A stretch of 64,000 nt of DNA from Antiquaquibacter oligotrophicus (GCF_020535405.1 NZ_CP085036.1:2728001-2792000), one strand, 5' to 3'. Shown: positions 45,808-55,170, counted from the first letter of the stretch. The notes: generated by a model from the sequence alone, not told the origin. Numbers and translations: made by a program.

Positions 45808-46863
45808 ATGCCAAGTAACCGACCTATCCGCACGGGAATCATCGGCTTCGGACTTTCGGGCCGCGTCTTCCACGGTCCCTTCCTCGCAACCAACCCCGAC
45901 TTTCGTGTCGACGTCATCGCGACGGGCAACCCCGAGCGGGCCGCGGATGCAGCGCGCCTGCATCCGGATGCCGTCGTCGTCGGTTCACCCGATGAGCTCC
46001 TCGCTCGGCTCGACGATCTCGACCTCGTTGTGCTCGCTTCGCCGCCACACACGCACCTCGAGCAGGGGTTGGCTGCCCTCGACGGCGGCGCCGCGGTTGT
46101 CATCGACAAGCCGTTTGTGCCGACCGTCGTCGAAGCACGCAAGCTCATCGCCAAGTCGGAGGAGGTCGGCCAGCCGCTCGCGGTGTTCCACAACCGTCGC
46201 TGGGATGCCGACTTCCTCACCGTGCGTCGCCTCATCGACGAGGGTGCTCTCGGGCGTGTGCACCGTTTCGAGTCGACCTTCGAGCGCTGGGGAAAACCCG
46301 TCGCAGACAAGTGGCAGGACAACATCCCGTCCGGGCGCGGAGGCGGCATCACCTACGATCTCGGCAGTCACCTCGTCGACCAGGCGCTGCAACTCTTCGG
46401 TCCGGCCGAGGTCGAGCACGCCGAGTTGACCATCGTGCGGGAGGGTGGCACGAGCGAGGACGACGCGACGATTTCGCTCCTGCACACGAGTGGCGTGCGC
46501 TCGCACCTCACCATGAGTCGTGTCGCGGCGCAGAGCGGACCACGCTTCCGAGTGCTCGGTACCGAGTCGGGATTCCGGTCGTACGGCCTCGATACCCAGG
46601 AGCCCGTGCTCAAGGAGGGCATGCTGCCGGATGCCCCGGCCTACGGTACGACGCCGGAAGCGGACTGGGGTCTGCTCGGCATCGACGGCGCTGGCAGTCT
46701 CACACCCGTCCCGATGGAGCGCGGCGATTACCCTGCGTTCTACGCGGGCGTCGCAGCGAGCATTCTCGATGGCGCGCCCGCACCCGTCGATCCGCGCGAG
46801 GCCCTCGAGGTTGTCCGTATTCTCGAGCGTGCTCACGCGCTCGCGCACGCGAGCAGCCGCTGA
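45808..46863 (+). CDS. Gfo/Idh/MocA family oxidoreductase
   Basis: NAD(P)-binding dehydrogenase of 351 aa. N-terminal Rossmann motif GIIGFGLSGRVFHGPF (about 10-25), DKPFVPTVVEARKLI with the family's conserved Lys-Pro, and the C-terminal alpha/beta domain including GGGITYDLGSHLVDQALQLFG with His/Asp near the active site. Family members act on sugars, inositol or related compounds; the substrate is unknown and no catabolic genes adjoin. The start is fixed by the leaderless box. Confidence 0.88.
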   Translation: MPSNRPIRTGIIGFGLSGRVFHGPFLATNPDFRVDVIATGNPERAADAARLHPDAVVVGSPDELLARLDDLDLVVLASPPHTHLEQGLAALDGGAAVVIDKPFVPTVVEARKLIAKSEEVGQPLAVFHNRRWDADFLTVRRLIDEGALGRVHRFESTFERWGKPVADKWQDNIPSGRGGGITYDLGSHLVDQALQLFGPAEVEHAELTIVREGGTSEDDATISLLHTSGVRSHLTMSRVAAQSGPRFRVLGTESGFRSYGLDTQEPVLKEGMLPDAPAYGTTPEADWGLLGIDGAGSLTPVPMERGDYPAFYAGVAASILDGAPAPVDPREALEVVRILERAHALAHASSR

Positions 46864-46870
46864 CCGCCGG

Positions 46871-46876
46871 TAGGCT
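46871..46876 (+). promoter_or_regulatory. -10 (TAGGCT) for glyS
   Basis: TAGGCT lies 88 bases before GTG 46965 and leaves a leader of about 80 bases that contains a stem-loop. Confidence 0.5.
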
Positions 46877-46926
46877 GGGGACTTCGCAGAACCTCGACCG
46901 GGCATCCAGCTCGGCCTGACATCAGT

Positions 46927-46948
46927 CGTGTCGCGTTGCAGCGACACG
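46927..46948 (+). promoter_or_regulatory. Stem-loop in the glyS leader
   Basis: Perfect 8-bp inverted repeat CGTGTCGC (46927-46934) and GCGACACG (46941-46948) with a six-base loop, ending two bases before the AAGGGAG Shine-Dalgarno sequence (46950-46956). The stem can affect ribosome access. The leader is too short for a T-box. Confidence 0.5.
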
Positions 46949-46964
46949 CAAGGGAGCATTAGCC

Positions 46965-48347
46965 GTGGCATCCAGCAATCTCGACGCCGTCATCAACCTC
47001 GCCAAGCGCAGGGGTTTCGTCTTCCAGTCGGGAGAGATCTACGGCGGATCGCGGTCGGCATGGGACTACGGGCCCCTTGGCACCGCGCTCAAGGAGAACA
47101 TCAAGAAGCAGTGGTGGCAGACCGTTGTGCAGGGTCGCGACGACGTTGTCGGGATCGACTCCGCGGTCATCCTTCCGCGCAAGGTGTGGGAGGCCTCCGG
47201 CCACGTCGAGGTGTTCTCCGACCCGCTCGTCGAGTCGCTGCACACGCACAAGCGGTACCGTGCCGATCACCTCCTCGAGGCGTACGAGGAGAAGCACGGG
47301 CATCCGCCGGTGAACGGCCTCGCCGACATCAAGGACCCGGACACCGGCCAGCCCGGCGCCTGGACCGAACCGCAGAACTTCTCGGGTCTGCTCAAGACCT
47401 TCCTCGGCCCCGTCGACAACGAGGAGGGGCTGCACTACCTGCGCCCGGAGACCGCTCAGGGTATCTTCGTGAACTTCGCCAACGTCATGGGCGCGAGCCG
47501 CATGAAGCCGCCGTTCGGCATCGGCCAGGTCGGCAAGAGCTTCCGCAACGAGATCACGCCGGGCAACTTCATCTTCCGCACGCGCGAGTTTGAACAGATG
47601 GAGATGGAATTCTTCGTCGAGCCTGGCACGGACGAAGAGTGGCACCAGTACTGGATCGACGAGTCGATGCGGTGGTACCTGGACCTCGGCATCAACCCTG
47701 ACAACCTGCGTCTCTACGAGCACCCGAAGGAGAAGCTCAGCCACTACTCGAAGCGCACCGTTGACATCGAGTACCGGTTCCGTTTCGCCGGTAGCGAGTG
47801 GGGCGAGCTCATGGGTGTTGCCAACCGCACCGACTTCGACCTCAAGACCCACTCCGAGGCATCCGGCACCGATCTGTCGTACTTCGACCAGACCAAGGAC
47901 GAGCGTTGGATCCCGTACGTGATCGAGCCAGCTTTTGGCCTCACGCGAGCTCTCATGGCCTTCCTTATCGACGCCTATGCCGAGGATGAAGCGCCCAATG
48001 CCAAGGGTGGCGTCGATAAGCGCACCGTGCTGCGCCTCGACCGCCGTCTCGCGCCCGTCAAGGTCGCCGTGCTGCCGCTTTCGCGTAACGAGCAGTTGTC
48101 GCCGCTCGCCAAGGACCTCGCCGCAGATCTGCGCAAACTCTGGAACGTCGACTTCGACGACGCCGGAGCCATCGGTCGCCGCTACCGCCGTCAGGATGAG
48201 ATCGGCACACCCTTCTGCGTCACCGTCGACTTCGACTCGCTCGAGGACAACGCGGTCACGGTGCGGGAGCGCGATTCCATGGCGCAGGAGCGCATTCCGC
48301 TCGAGGGTCTCCGCAGCTACCTCGCGGAGCGTCTCGTCGGGGCCTAG
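46965..48347 (+). CDS. glyS: Glycyl-tRNA synthetase (single-chain class II)
   Basis: Alpha2-type class II synthetase of 460 aa charging tRNA-Gly. N-terminal [22 protein letters not shown], motif 2 and glycine pocket ([26 protein letters not shown]), [22 protein letters not shown], motif 3 ([14 protein letters not shown]), and C-terminal anticodon domain ([18 protein letters not shown]). GTG 46965 follows AAGGGAG. The leader carries a stem-loop. Confidence 0.97.
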   Translation: MASSNLDAVINLAKRRGFVFQSGEIYGGSRSAWDYGPLGTALKENIKKQWWQTVVQGRDDVVGIDSAVILPRKVWEASGHVEVFSDPLVESLHTHKRYRADHLLEAYEEKHGHPPVNGLADIKDPDTGQPGAWTEPQNFSGLLKTFLGPVDNEEGLHYLRPETAQGIFVNFANVMGASRMKPPFGIGQVGKSFRNEITPGNFIFRTREFEQMEMEFFVEPGTDEEWHQYWIDESMRWYLDLGINPDNLRLYEHPKEKLSHYSKRTVDIEYRFRFAGSEWGELMGVANRTDFDLKTHSEASGTDLSYFDQTKDERWIPYVIEPAFGLTRALMAFLIDAYAEDEAPNAKGGVDKRTVLRLDRRLAPVKVAVLPLSRNEQLSPLAKDLAADLRKLWNVDFDDAGAIGRRYRRQDEIGTPFCVTVDFDSLEDNAVTVRERDSMAQERIPLEGLRSYLAERLVGA

Positions 48348-48436
48348 CCTCCTCCCCATAACGCCGAGCTGGGTGCGTCCGCACAGATCGACGTGACCGC
48401 CGCCAGGCGTGTGGCTCAGTGCCCGATTCTCGTGGC

Positions 48437-50959
48437 ATGAGTCGATCCATTTCCAGGCCGCGCCTTGTCGCCCTTGTCCTTGCCCTCCTCCTGAGCGCCC
48501 TCGCCGTCGTCGCGGCGCCCCTGCATCCAGAGCGAGATGCGGCTGCTGCGGCGACAGGCGCAGGCTTTGCGGGTATCACGCCGTACGGCGGATACCTCGG
48601 CAACTACATCGCGCCCGATGGCACACGGGTGTACTGCATGGACTCCGGGAGGGACTGGCCGAGTGGGGCTACCGGTTCTGGCACCGTCGTCGGCAGCCTC
48701 GCGACCCAGTGGGGCGAGGGACTCAGCGAGACAACCCTTCGCAAACTGAACTACGCCATGCTCACGTGGGGGCAGACGGATGATCCGACCGTCGCCGCCG
48801 CGGTGAGCGCCTACGTCTACGCCTACACGAGCAACGTCGCGCGCACTCACGGCGCCGGCTACGCCGCGGGCGCCCACTACATCAACGGCAACGCTGCCGT
48901 CACGGCTGCGTACGACGTGGTGTGGAACGAGTCCGAGACGCGTTTCGCCGGATCGGCCGCTGCCTCCTCGTCCGTTCGGGTCGAACTCAACGGGTGGGAT
49001 GGCTCAGTGCGCGTGTCGGTGAACCCCGCGAGCACGCGCGGCACACTCTCGCTGGAGGGCGCCGTGGTCGCCGGGACGCGGGATCACGAGATCGAGGTCA
49101 CCGACGGCTCTGTCGTGCCGATTCGTGCGGTCGTGCGCGACGGGGAGCGCGAAGCATCCGTTCGGGCGACCGCGCGATTCACGGCGAAGGATGGCGCGGA
49201 GGGTTCGGTGGTGCTGTACGAGACCGGAGACCAGCAGCGCACCATCCGCGGGAGCTTCCATACCGAGAACTCGACGAGTTCCCACGACTCGGCGACTAGT
49301 GACGTTTCGTTCTCCCCGGTTGTGCAGACGACGGTCGCCTCGCGTTATGTGCAGCCGGGCGAAGCCTTCGTGGATGGGCTCACGGTCGCGTTGGCACCCG
49401 GGTCGGCCGAATGGCGCACACTCGAGAACGGCGAGGCAATGCCCGTCATCGCGGTTGGCACACTCTATGGACCCTTCACGCAGCAGCCCGCCGTCACGGA
49501 CGCGCCGCCGGAGGGCGTGCCAGTTGTGGGCACCTCGAAGCTCGAGCTCACGGGTACGGGGGAGTACCGATCAGTCGGTGACCTCACCGCTCCCGCTCCC
49601 GGCTACTACACGTGGGTGTGGGCCATCGACTCACGCACACAACCGGACGCGATGGCAGCAATGCTGCCCGCCGATTACCGCTACGTGGACCAGTTCGGGC
49701 TGATCGCCGAATCCCACGTCGTTCCGATGACGCTCTCCGCTGTGTCCCAGGCATCCGTTGCTGAGACCGGATTCGGTGGAGCGATCAGCGACGAACTCTC
49801 GATCTCGCTCGACAGCGGGCCCTGGCTGACCGAAGCGGGTGTTCCCATCGCAGCCCGATTTATAGGCACCGCCTACTTCGTGAGCGGGACCCAGCCCCCG
49901 GTCGAAACTACCGAGGTGCCCGCCGAGGCCGTCGCCGTTGGGGAGGCGGAGATCGTCGCGCGCGCCCCCGGAATCTACTCAACGTCGCAGTCCGTCACGG
50001 CCCCGGATGCCGAGGGTTATGTGACCTGGGTGTGGCGACTCGATCCCTCCTCACCGACGGCGCCCTACTTCGAGCCGTGGTCCGACCGTTTCGGTATCCC
50101 CGCTGAGACGACTGCTGTGCTCCCTCCCTCCGTCTCGACGATCGCGAGGAAGGCGTCTGTCGTGGGTGAAGAAACAGGGGACAGCGCGATCGTGGCCGGC
50201 CACCTCCCCGTGAAGCCCACCACACTCGTATTCCGCGCCTACCTGCAGTCGCCGACCGCTGAGGCACCGCTGTGCGATTCCACAACGCTCGCCTTCGACT
50301 CCAGCGACCAGCCGGTCGTGGTGACCACGGCGGGCACCTATGACTCGCCGCGTGTGGTGTTCGAGCAGTACGGCACCTACTACTGGGTCGAGACCCTGTA
50401 CTCCGAGTCCGGGGACGTCATCCACAACGGAACGTGCGGTCTTCCGGAAGAGACCACGATTGTCAGCCCTGCGCACATCGTGACCGAGGCCTCGAGCGGT
50501 GTGCGTCCGGGTGAGCCTGCCTTCGACACGGCAACCGTCACCGGAAATGTACCGGAGGGCAGCACCATCGTGTTCCGGGCATTCGATCAGACAGGCATCG
50601 ACGACGGCCCGCTCTGTGATGCGAGCACACTCGTGTTCACCTCCGGCGCGGTACAACCGAAGGGGGCTGGCACCTACCGTTCCGAGTCGACGAGGTTCGA
50701 GCGCAACGGAATCTACTACTGGGTCGAGACTCTCTACGACGAACACGGAAACCCGCTGCACGTAGGGGAGTGTGGCGTCCCGAGTGAGACAACACATGTG
50801 CAGCCGGGATCGCTCGCGAGCACCGGCCTCGATTCTGCTCCGACCCTTCTCATCGGCTGCGGGCTCACGATTGTCGGCGCTCTCGCGCTAGCGCAACTGC
50901 AGCGGTCGCGGCGATCGGGAATACGGCTCGGTCGTGCGCGTTGGGGTCTGGGTGAGTGA
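48437..50959 (+). CDS. Sortase-anchored multi-domain surface protein
   Basis: Secreted wall-associated protein of 840 aa. Signal peptide (residues 1-27), an N-terminal domain (about 40-175) with VYCMDSG containing Cys67 and WGQTDDPTVAAAVSAYVYAY, resembling thioester-type adhesin domains, then four Ig-like modules (about 295-430, 437-560, 566-675, 680-787). The last two share the plan LCDSTTLAF ... GTYYWVETLYSE ... CGLPEETT and each carries a Cys pair (613/667 and 727/779), likely a disulfide. The C-terminus has LASTG (793-797), a helix and Arg-rich tail, fitting the LAxTG signal of class E sortases. The thioester reading is an inference. GTG 48419 is a possible earlier start; ATG 48437 gives the clean signal peptide. 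Confidence 0.8.
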   Translation: MSRSISRPRLVALVLALLLSALAVVAAPLHPERDAAAAATGAGFAGITPYGGYLGNYIAPDGTRVYCMDSGRDWPSGATGSGTVVGSLATQWGEGLSETTLRKLNYAMLTWGQTDDPTVAAAVSAYVYAYTSNVARTHGAGYAAGAHYINGNAAVTAAYDVVWNESETRFAGSAAASSSVRVELNGWDGSVRVSVNPASTRGTLSLEGAVVAGTRDHEIEVTDGSVVPIRAVVRDGEREASVRATARFTAKDGAEGSVVLYETGDQQRTIRGSFHTENSTSSHDSATSDVSFSPVVQTTVASRYVQPGEAFVDGLTVALAPGSAEWRTLENGEAMPVIAVGTLYGPFTQQPAVTDAPPEGVPVVGTSKLELTGTGEYRSVGDLTAPAPGYYTWVWAIDSRTQPDAMAAMLPADYRYVDQFGLIAESHVVPMTLSAVSQASVAETGFGGAISDELSISLDSGPWLTEAGVPIAARFIGTAYFVSGTQPPVETTEVPAEAVAVGEAEIVARAPGIYSTSQSVTAPDAEGYVTWVWRLDPSSPTAPYFEPWSDRFGIPAETTAVLPPSVSTIARKASVVGEETGDSAIVAGHLPVKPTTLVFRAYLQSPTAEAPLCDSTTLAFDSSDQPVVVTTAGTYDSPRVVFEQYGTYYWVETLYSESGDVIHNGTCGLPEETTIVSPAHIVTEASSGVRPGEPAFDTATVTGNVPEGSTIVFRAFDQTGIDDGPLCDASTLVFTSGAVQPKGAGTYRSESTRFERNGIYYWVETLYDEHGNPLHVGECGVPSETTHVQPGSLASTGLDSAPTLLIGCGLTIVGALALAQLQRSRRSGIRLGRARWGLGE

Positions 50960-51605
50960 TGCAATCAAGGTCGACATCTGGTCAGACGTTCAGTGCCCGT
51001 GGTGCTACATCGGTAAACGAAAGTTCGAGGCCGCCGTGGCGGACTTCGACGGCGACGTCGAGGTGGAATACCACTCCTTCGAGCTTGCTCCCGATACCCC
51101 CGTCGACTTCGAGGGCACACCCGTGGACTACTTGAGCCAGCGCAAGGGCATCGACCCCGCCCAGGCGAAGGAGATGATCGATCGCGTCACTGGGATCGCG
51201 GCCGCGGTCGGACTCGACTACGACTACGACCACATCCACCAGACCAACACGGTGCTCGCGCACGAACTCCTCCATTTCGCGAAGTCCAAGGGGCGCCAAC
51301 TCGAGCTCAAGGAGCGTCTGCTCGACGCGTACTTCATCCGCGGTGAGCACGTGGGTCGCGCGGAGGACCTCATCGAGATCGCCGCGAGCATCGGGTTCGA
51401 CCGCGCTGAGGTAGCAGAGGCGCTTGAGTCGCACCGCTTTCTCCCCGACGTGAAGGCCGACATGGCGCAGGCCCAGGCCTACGGCATCCAGGGTGTTCCG
51501 TTTTTTGTGATCGACGGCAAATACGGGGTGTCCGGGGCGCAGGAGACGGAGACCTTCGCTAACGTGCTCGAGGAGGTACGACGAGAGAAGGTGCCCCATG
51601 ACTGA
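50952..51605 (+). CDS. DsbA family oxidoreductase, FrnE-like
   Basis: Thioredoxin-fold protein of 217 aa. DVQCPWCYIGKRKFE carries the redox C-P-W-C motif (residues about 15-18), with the helical insertion typical of 2-hydroxychromene-2-carboxylate isomerase/FrnE relatives and the cis-Pro region GIQGVPFFVIDGKYGVSGAQ. No signal peptide is visible, so it acts in the cytoplasm, probably in thiol or redox-protection reactions. GTG 50952 overlaps the stop of the surface protein gene by eight bases, and the next gene overlaps its own end. That overlap chain suggests joint expression, although function need not be linked. Confidence 0.88.
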   Translation: MSDAIKVDIWSDVQCPWCYIGKRKFEAAVADFDGDVEVEYHSFELAPDTPVDFEGTPVDYLSQRKGIDPAQAKEMIDRVTGIAAAVGLDYDYDHIHQTNTVLAHELLHFAKSKGRQLELKERLLDAYFIRGEHVGRAEDLIEIAASIGFDRAEVAEALESHRFLPDVKADMAQAQAYGIQGVPFFVIDGKYGVSGAQETETFANVLEEVRREKVPHD

Positions 51606-51768
51606 GTCAACGACGACCGATCACACGCAGCAGACCACCGGGATTTCGGGGGGACTGCAGTTGCTGGGATTAGCGGATGCCGCGGCCTGTGAGGGAGACG
51701 TGTGCGTCATCCCGGAGCATCACTCGACGGTTGTCGTCAACCGTCGGCTCGACGGAGACGCTGTCTAA
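51598..51768 (+). CDS. Small Cys-containing protein (56 aa)
   Basis: Short frame from ATG 51598 to TAA 51766-51768, overlapping the FrnE-like gene by eight bases. The product has a Thr/Gln-rich N-terminus and a core ADAAACEGDVCVIPEHHS with a C-x4-C pair, then VVVNRRLDGDAV. I do not recognise it. The overlap, a convincing GC-rich codon pattern and the Cys pair next to a thiol oxidoreductase support a real gene. It could be a metal-binding or substrate peptide of the FrnE-like enzyme, but that is only inferred. Confidence 0.55.
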   Translation: MTESTTTDHTQQTTGISGGLQLLGLADAAACEGDVCVIPEHHSTVVVNRRLDGDAV

Positions 51769-51785
51769 CGCAGCGCCCTCGCTCG

Positions 51786-52250
51786 TCAGTCTGACGTGCC
51801 GCGATCGTTCTGTGGCACGATGCCCTTCTCAGACCACACGATGAGGTCAGACACGGGCGTCGTGTCGTCGACGCGACGGGCGACGGATGCCGGAATCCTC
51901 ACGATCTTCGGAACCTCGGGCCTCGGGGTAGGGGGCTCCTCGGTGAGTCGAGACCCCAGCAGGCGCTTATTGGCCGCAGCCCCCAGAACGGCGCCGAACC
52001 CGAACCCGAGTGGAAGCAGGACCAGGTAGAAGACGGGCGGAAGTCCCGACCACGAGCCCAAGCCAAGGGTCAACGCACTTCCGCCCGCGGCACCCAACGC
52101 GAGTGCGAGAGCCCAGTGCTGCGAGCGTAAATACTTCGCATCCCACTCTCGCTGAGCGACGAGCGATGCGCGCGCATCTGCGGCGGGAGCCTCGCTGACC
52201 CAGCGGCGCCCCTCGAACGAGAAAACGTTGGGATGCTGATCGATCGCCAT
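51786..52250 (-). CDS. Small membrane protein with two hydrophobic segments
   Basis: Protein of 154 aa with two central membrane helices (about residues 43-65 and 68-90, ALALALGAAGGSALTLGLGS and PPVFYLVLLPLGFGFGAVLG), a hydrophilic N-terminus (FSFEGRRWVSEAPAADARASL) and a Pro/Arg-rich C-terminus. No domain recognised. ATG 52250 shares a base with the stop of the ybaK gene (TGATG), so it is translated downstream of it. Confidence 0.65.
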   Translation of the reverse strand: MAIDQHPNVFSFEGRRWVSEAPAADARASLVAQREWDAKYLRSQHWALALALGAAGGSALTLGLGSWSGLPPVFYLVLLPLGFGFGAVLGAAANKRLLGSRLTEEPPTPRPEVPKIVRIPASVARRVDDTTPVSDLIVWSEKGIVPQNDRGTSD

Positions 52251-52711
52251 CAGTCGCTGATGTCCGCGATCGTGGCGTCGAATCCGGCGATGAGATCGTC
52301 CGCTTCCACCCACGCGGAGTAGCCGTGCTCACCGGCACCCATCGCGATGCGCTTGCCGACGATGCGCTCGTCGGCAAAGACGGGCCATGCGGTGGTGCTG
52401 CCCAACGGGGTGATGGTGCCGCGCTCGTAGCCCGTGGCTTCCAGTGCAAGCGAGGCATCCGGTAGCTGAAGCTTGTTGACTCCGACGACCGACCGGAGCT
52501 TTGCCCACGAGATCTGTCGATCGCCGGGGACAAGCGCGAAGAGAAACGAGCCATCGTGCCGTTTCACGACGAGGGACTTGACGATGACGCTCGGATCGAC
52601 ACCGAGGATGGCCGCCGCTTCCTCCAGCGAGGAGGCATTGGGGCGCTCGATGATGTCGATGGTGATACCGCGAGCCTCGGCATCCCGAGCCACACGCTCG
52701 CGTCCGCTCAT
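52250..52711 (-). CDS. YbaK/EbsC-type aminoacyl-tRNA deacylase
   Basis: Trans-editing domain of 153 aa that hydrolyses mischarged tRNA (Cys-tRNA-Pro or Pro-tRNA types in relatives). SVIVKSLVVK carries the conserved Lys of the family's active site, with ALVPGDRQISWAKLRSVVG and TITPLGSTTAWPVF following. ATG 52711 has a -10 TATTCT on the minus strand 19 bases upstream and a short leader. It is divergent to dusB; the two promoters overlap. Confidence 0.85.
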   Translation of the reverse strand: MSGRERVARDAEARGITIDIIERPNASSLEEAAAILGVDPSVIVKSLVVKRHDGSFLFALVPGDRQISWAKLRSVVGVNKLQLPDASLALEATGYERGTITPLGSTTAWPVFADERIVGKRIAMGAGEHGYSAWVEADDLIAGFDATIADISD

Positions 52712-52729
52712 GCTGGCGCCGTCTTCAGG

Positions 52730-52735
52730 GAGAAT
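52730..52735 (+). promoter_or_regulatory. Possible leaderless -10 (GAGAAT) for dusB
   Basis: GAGAAT lies six bases before GTG 52742; first base differs from TANNNT. It overlaps the minus-strand -10 of ybaK. Confidence 0.35.
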
Positions 52736-52736
52736 A
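52731..52736 (-). promoter_or_regulatory. -10 (TATTCT) for the ybaK gene
   Basis: Minus-strand TATTCT with 19 bases to ATG 52711. Confidence 0.45.
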
Positions 52737-52741
52737 GTCAC

Positions 52742-53896
52742 GTGACCATTCTCCCTGCCACGGCCGCGCCACTGCGCATCGGGCCTCTCGAACTCGAGGT
52801 TCCCGTAGTGCTGGCACCGATGGCGGGGATCACGAATACCGCCTTCCGTCGTCTCTGCCGCGAGTTTGGGGCGGGTCTTTACGTCTCCGAGATGATCACG
52901 AGTCGCGCGCTCGTCGAGCGCACGCCGGAGAGCATGCGGCTCATCACGCACCACGAGTCGGAGACGCCTCGCAGCATTCAGCTCTACGGCGTCGACCCGA
53001 AGACGGTCGCCGAGGCCGTCACGATGCTCGTTGCCGAAGATCGCGCCGATCACATCGATCTCAACTTCGGCTGCCCGGTTCCCAAAGTCACGCGCAAGGG
53101 TGGTGGCGCGGCTCTTCCGTGGAAGCGCGACCTGTTCCGCGACATCGTCGAGCGCGCGGTGAAGGCTGCAGGCGACATCCCCCTGACGGTCAAGATGCGT
53201 AAGGGCATCGACTCCGATCACCTCACGTACCTCGAGGCGGGCAAGGCCGCTGAGGGAGCGGGGGTCGCGAGTATCGCGCTGCACGCACGTACCGCCGCGG
53301 AGTTCTATTCGGGCACTGCCGATTGGTCAGCCATCGAGAAGCTCAAGAGCACCATCACCGACGTACCCGTTCTGGGCAACGGCGACATCTGGAGCGCCGA
53401 CGACGCCCTGCGGATGGTCGAGGAGACCGGATGCGACGGGGTGGTCGTCGGTCGTGGGTGCCTCGGTAGACCGTGGCTCTTCGGAGACCTCGCCGGTGCG
53501 TTCCGCGGCGATGCGGTCAAACTCGAACCGAACCTCGGCTTCGTCGGCGACGCATTCCGTCGGCACGCCGAACTTCTCGTGGAGTTCTTCGGTGAAGAGG
53601 ACCGCGCATGCCGCGACATCCGTAAGCACGTCGCGTGGTACTTCAAGGGGTATGCGGTAGGCGGCGAGCTCCGTGCCGCTCTCGCGACCGTCGAATCACT
53701 CCAACAGTTGGACGATCTCCTCGGCACACTCGACCGTGACCAGCCGTACCCGGGCGCCGATGCCGAGGGTCAGCGCGGTCGCGCCGGCAGCCCGAAGAAC
53801 CCCGTGCTGCCGCAGGGCTGGCTCGAGAGTCGTGAACTGCAGGAGACGCATCAGGCCGAGCTCATCGAGGCGGAGTTGAACACGAGTGGCGGCTGA
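52742..53896 (+). CDS. dusB: tRNA-dihydrouridine synthase DusB
   Basis: FMN-dependent enzyme of 384 aa reducing uridines in the D-loop of tRNA. TIM barrel with LAPMAGITNTAFRRLCREFG, EMITSRALVER, NFGCPVPKVTRKGGGAALPW with the catalytic Cys, and KMRKGIDSDHLTYLE. The C-terminal recognition domain has RDIRKHVAWYFKGY. GTG 52742 gives the right N-terminus. The stop lies 11 bases into the dgt gene. Confidence 0.93.
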   Translation: MTILPATAAPLRIGPLELEVPVVLAPMAGITNTAFRRLCREFGAGLYVSEMITSRALVERTPESMRLITHHESETPRSIQLYGVDPKTVAEAVTMLVAEDRADHIDLNFGCPVPKVTRKGGGAALPWKRDLFRDIVERAVKAAGDIPLTVKMRKGIDSDHLTYLEAGKAAEGAGVASIALHARTAAEFYSGTADWSAIEKLKSTITDVPVLGNGDIWSADDALRMVEETGCDGVVVGRGCLGRPWLFGDLAGAFRGDAVKLEPNLGFVGDAFRRHAELLVEFFGEEDRACRDIRKHVAWYFKGYAVGGELRAALATVESLQQLDDLLGTLDRDQPYPGADAEGQRGRAGSPKNPVLPQGWLESRELQETHQAELIEAELNTSGG

Positions 53897-55145
53897 TCAG
53901 CGGGGTCCTGCAGACGGATACGGCACGGCGGACACCGAGCGGTGGTTGCCCGAAGAGCATTCCAGTCGACGGAGTGATTTCGCGCGGGATCGCGCGCGGG
54001 TTTTGCACTCGAGCGCGCTTCGCCGCCTCGCCGCCAAAACGCAGGTGCTGAGCCCCACTGCTGGACTCGATTTCGCGCGCAACCGTCTAACGCACTCCCT
54101 CGAGGTGGCCCAGGTGGGGCGAGAGCTCGCCGACAGCCTGGGGCTCGATCCGGACGTCGTCGACACGGCCTGCCTCTCACACGACCTCGGGCATCCGCCG
54201 TTCGGTCACAACGGCGAACGTGCGCTCAATGACTGGGCACACGACATCGGCGGCTTCGAGGGCAACGCGCAGACGCTGCGCCTGCTCACTCGGCTCGAGC
54301 CGAAAGTCTTCGGCGACGATGGCCGTGCCTATGGTCTGAACCTGACGCGGGCGAGCCTCGATGCGAGCACGAAGTACCCGTGGCCGATGGCTCAGGGCAT
54401 CCCCGATCCGTCCGGTCGCTCCAAGTTCGGGTTCTACGACGATGACACGCCGGCTTTCGAGTGGATGAGGCAGGGTGCGCCGGACCGTCGGCGTTGCATC
54501 GAGGCCCAAGTCATGGACCTCTCTGACGACATCGCCTACTCGGTCCACGACTTCGAGGACGCTATCGTCAACGGCTACATCGACGTGACCGCGCTGGGGG
54601 CTCGGGTTGACCACGACGATCTCGTCAATTCGATGTTCGTGTGGATCGGTGGGGAGATCGATCACGATGAACTCATCGCCGCCTTCGACCGTCTCGACAG
54701 CCTCGATTTCTGGATTGACCGGTGGGACGGCTCGCGCCAGGCACTCGGCAGGCTCAAGAACCTCACGAGCCAGTTGATTGGGCGTTTCGCCGCGGCATCC
54801 GTTCAGGCGACGCGCGAGGCCTCGTCAGGCACACTCGCACGCTTCGGGGCTGACATGGTGGTCCCGCGCGAAATTCAGGCGGAGATCGCGGTGCTCAAAG
54901 GCATCGTCGCTGCCTTTGTTATGTCGGCCAACGCGCGTCGGCCGATTTACGCTCAGCAGCGCGACCTGCTCTCGGAACTCGCCGACGTTCTGCTGTGGAC
55001 GGGCCCGGCCCACCTCGACGTCGGTTTTCGCGCCGACTGGGATGCCGCGGCCGACGACACCGCGCGTAAACGTGTGATCGTCGATCAGGTCGCGTCCCTC
55101 ACAGACCAGTCCGCGATGGATTGGCACCAGCGCCTGGTCCGCTGA
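53886..55145 (+). CDS. dgt: dGTP triphosphohydrolase, HD-domain dNTPase (Dgt-like)
   Basis: HD-domain enzyme of 419 aa splitting dGTP or other dNTPs to nucleoside and tripolyphosphate. Metal site SHDLGHPPFGHNGE (about 99-112) plus NRLTHSLEVAQVGRELA before it and DLSDDIAYSVHDFEDA further on. Overlaps dusB by 11 bases at GTG 53886; gene order dusB-dgt-dnaG is conserved in actinobacteria. Substrate preference cannot be read. Confidence 0.9.
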   Translation: MAADQRGPADGYGTADTERWLPEEHSSRRSDFARDRARVLHSSALRRLAAKTQVLSPTAGLDFARNRLTHSLEVAQVGRELADSLGLDPDVVDTACLSHDLGHPPFGHNGERALNDWAHDIGGFEGNAQTLRLLTRLEPKVFGDDGRAYGLNLTRASLDASTKYPWPMAQGIPDPSGRSKFGFYDDDTPAFEWMRQGAPDRRRCIEAQVMDLSDDIAYSVHDFEDAIVNGYIDVTALGARVDHDDLVNSMFVWIGGEIDHDELIAAFDRLDSLDFWIDRWDGSRQALGRLKNLTSQLIGRFAAASVQATREASSGTLARFGADMVVPREIQAEIAVLKGIVAAFVMSANARRPIYAQQRDLLSELADVLLWTGPAHLDVGFRADWDAAADDTARKRVIVDQVASLTDQSAMDWHQRLVR

Positions 55146-55170
55146 CGCGGATACCGTCCGGCCCTGACCG

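Noticed and set aside
46883..46964. T-box riboswitch ahead of glyS
   Set aside because: The leader is only about 80 bases, with no specifier or antiterminator structure visible.
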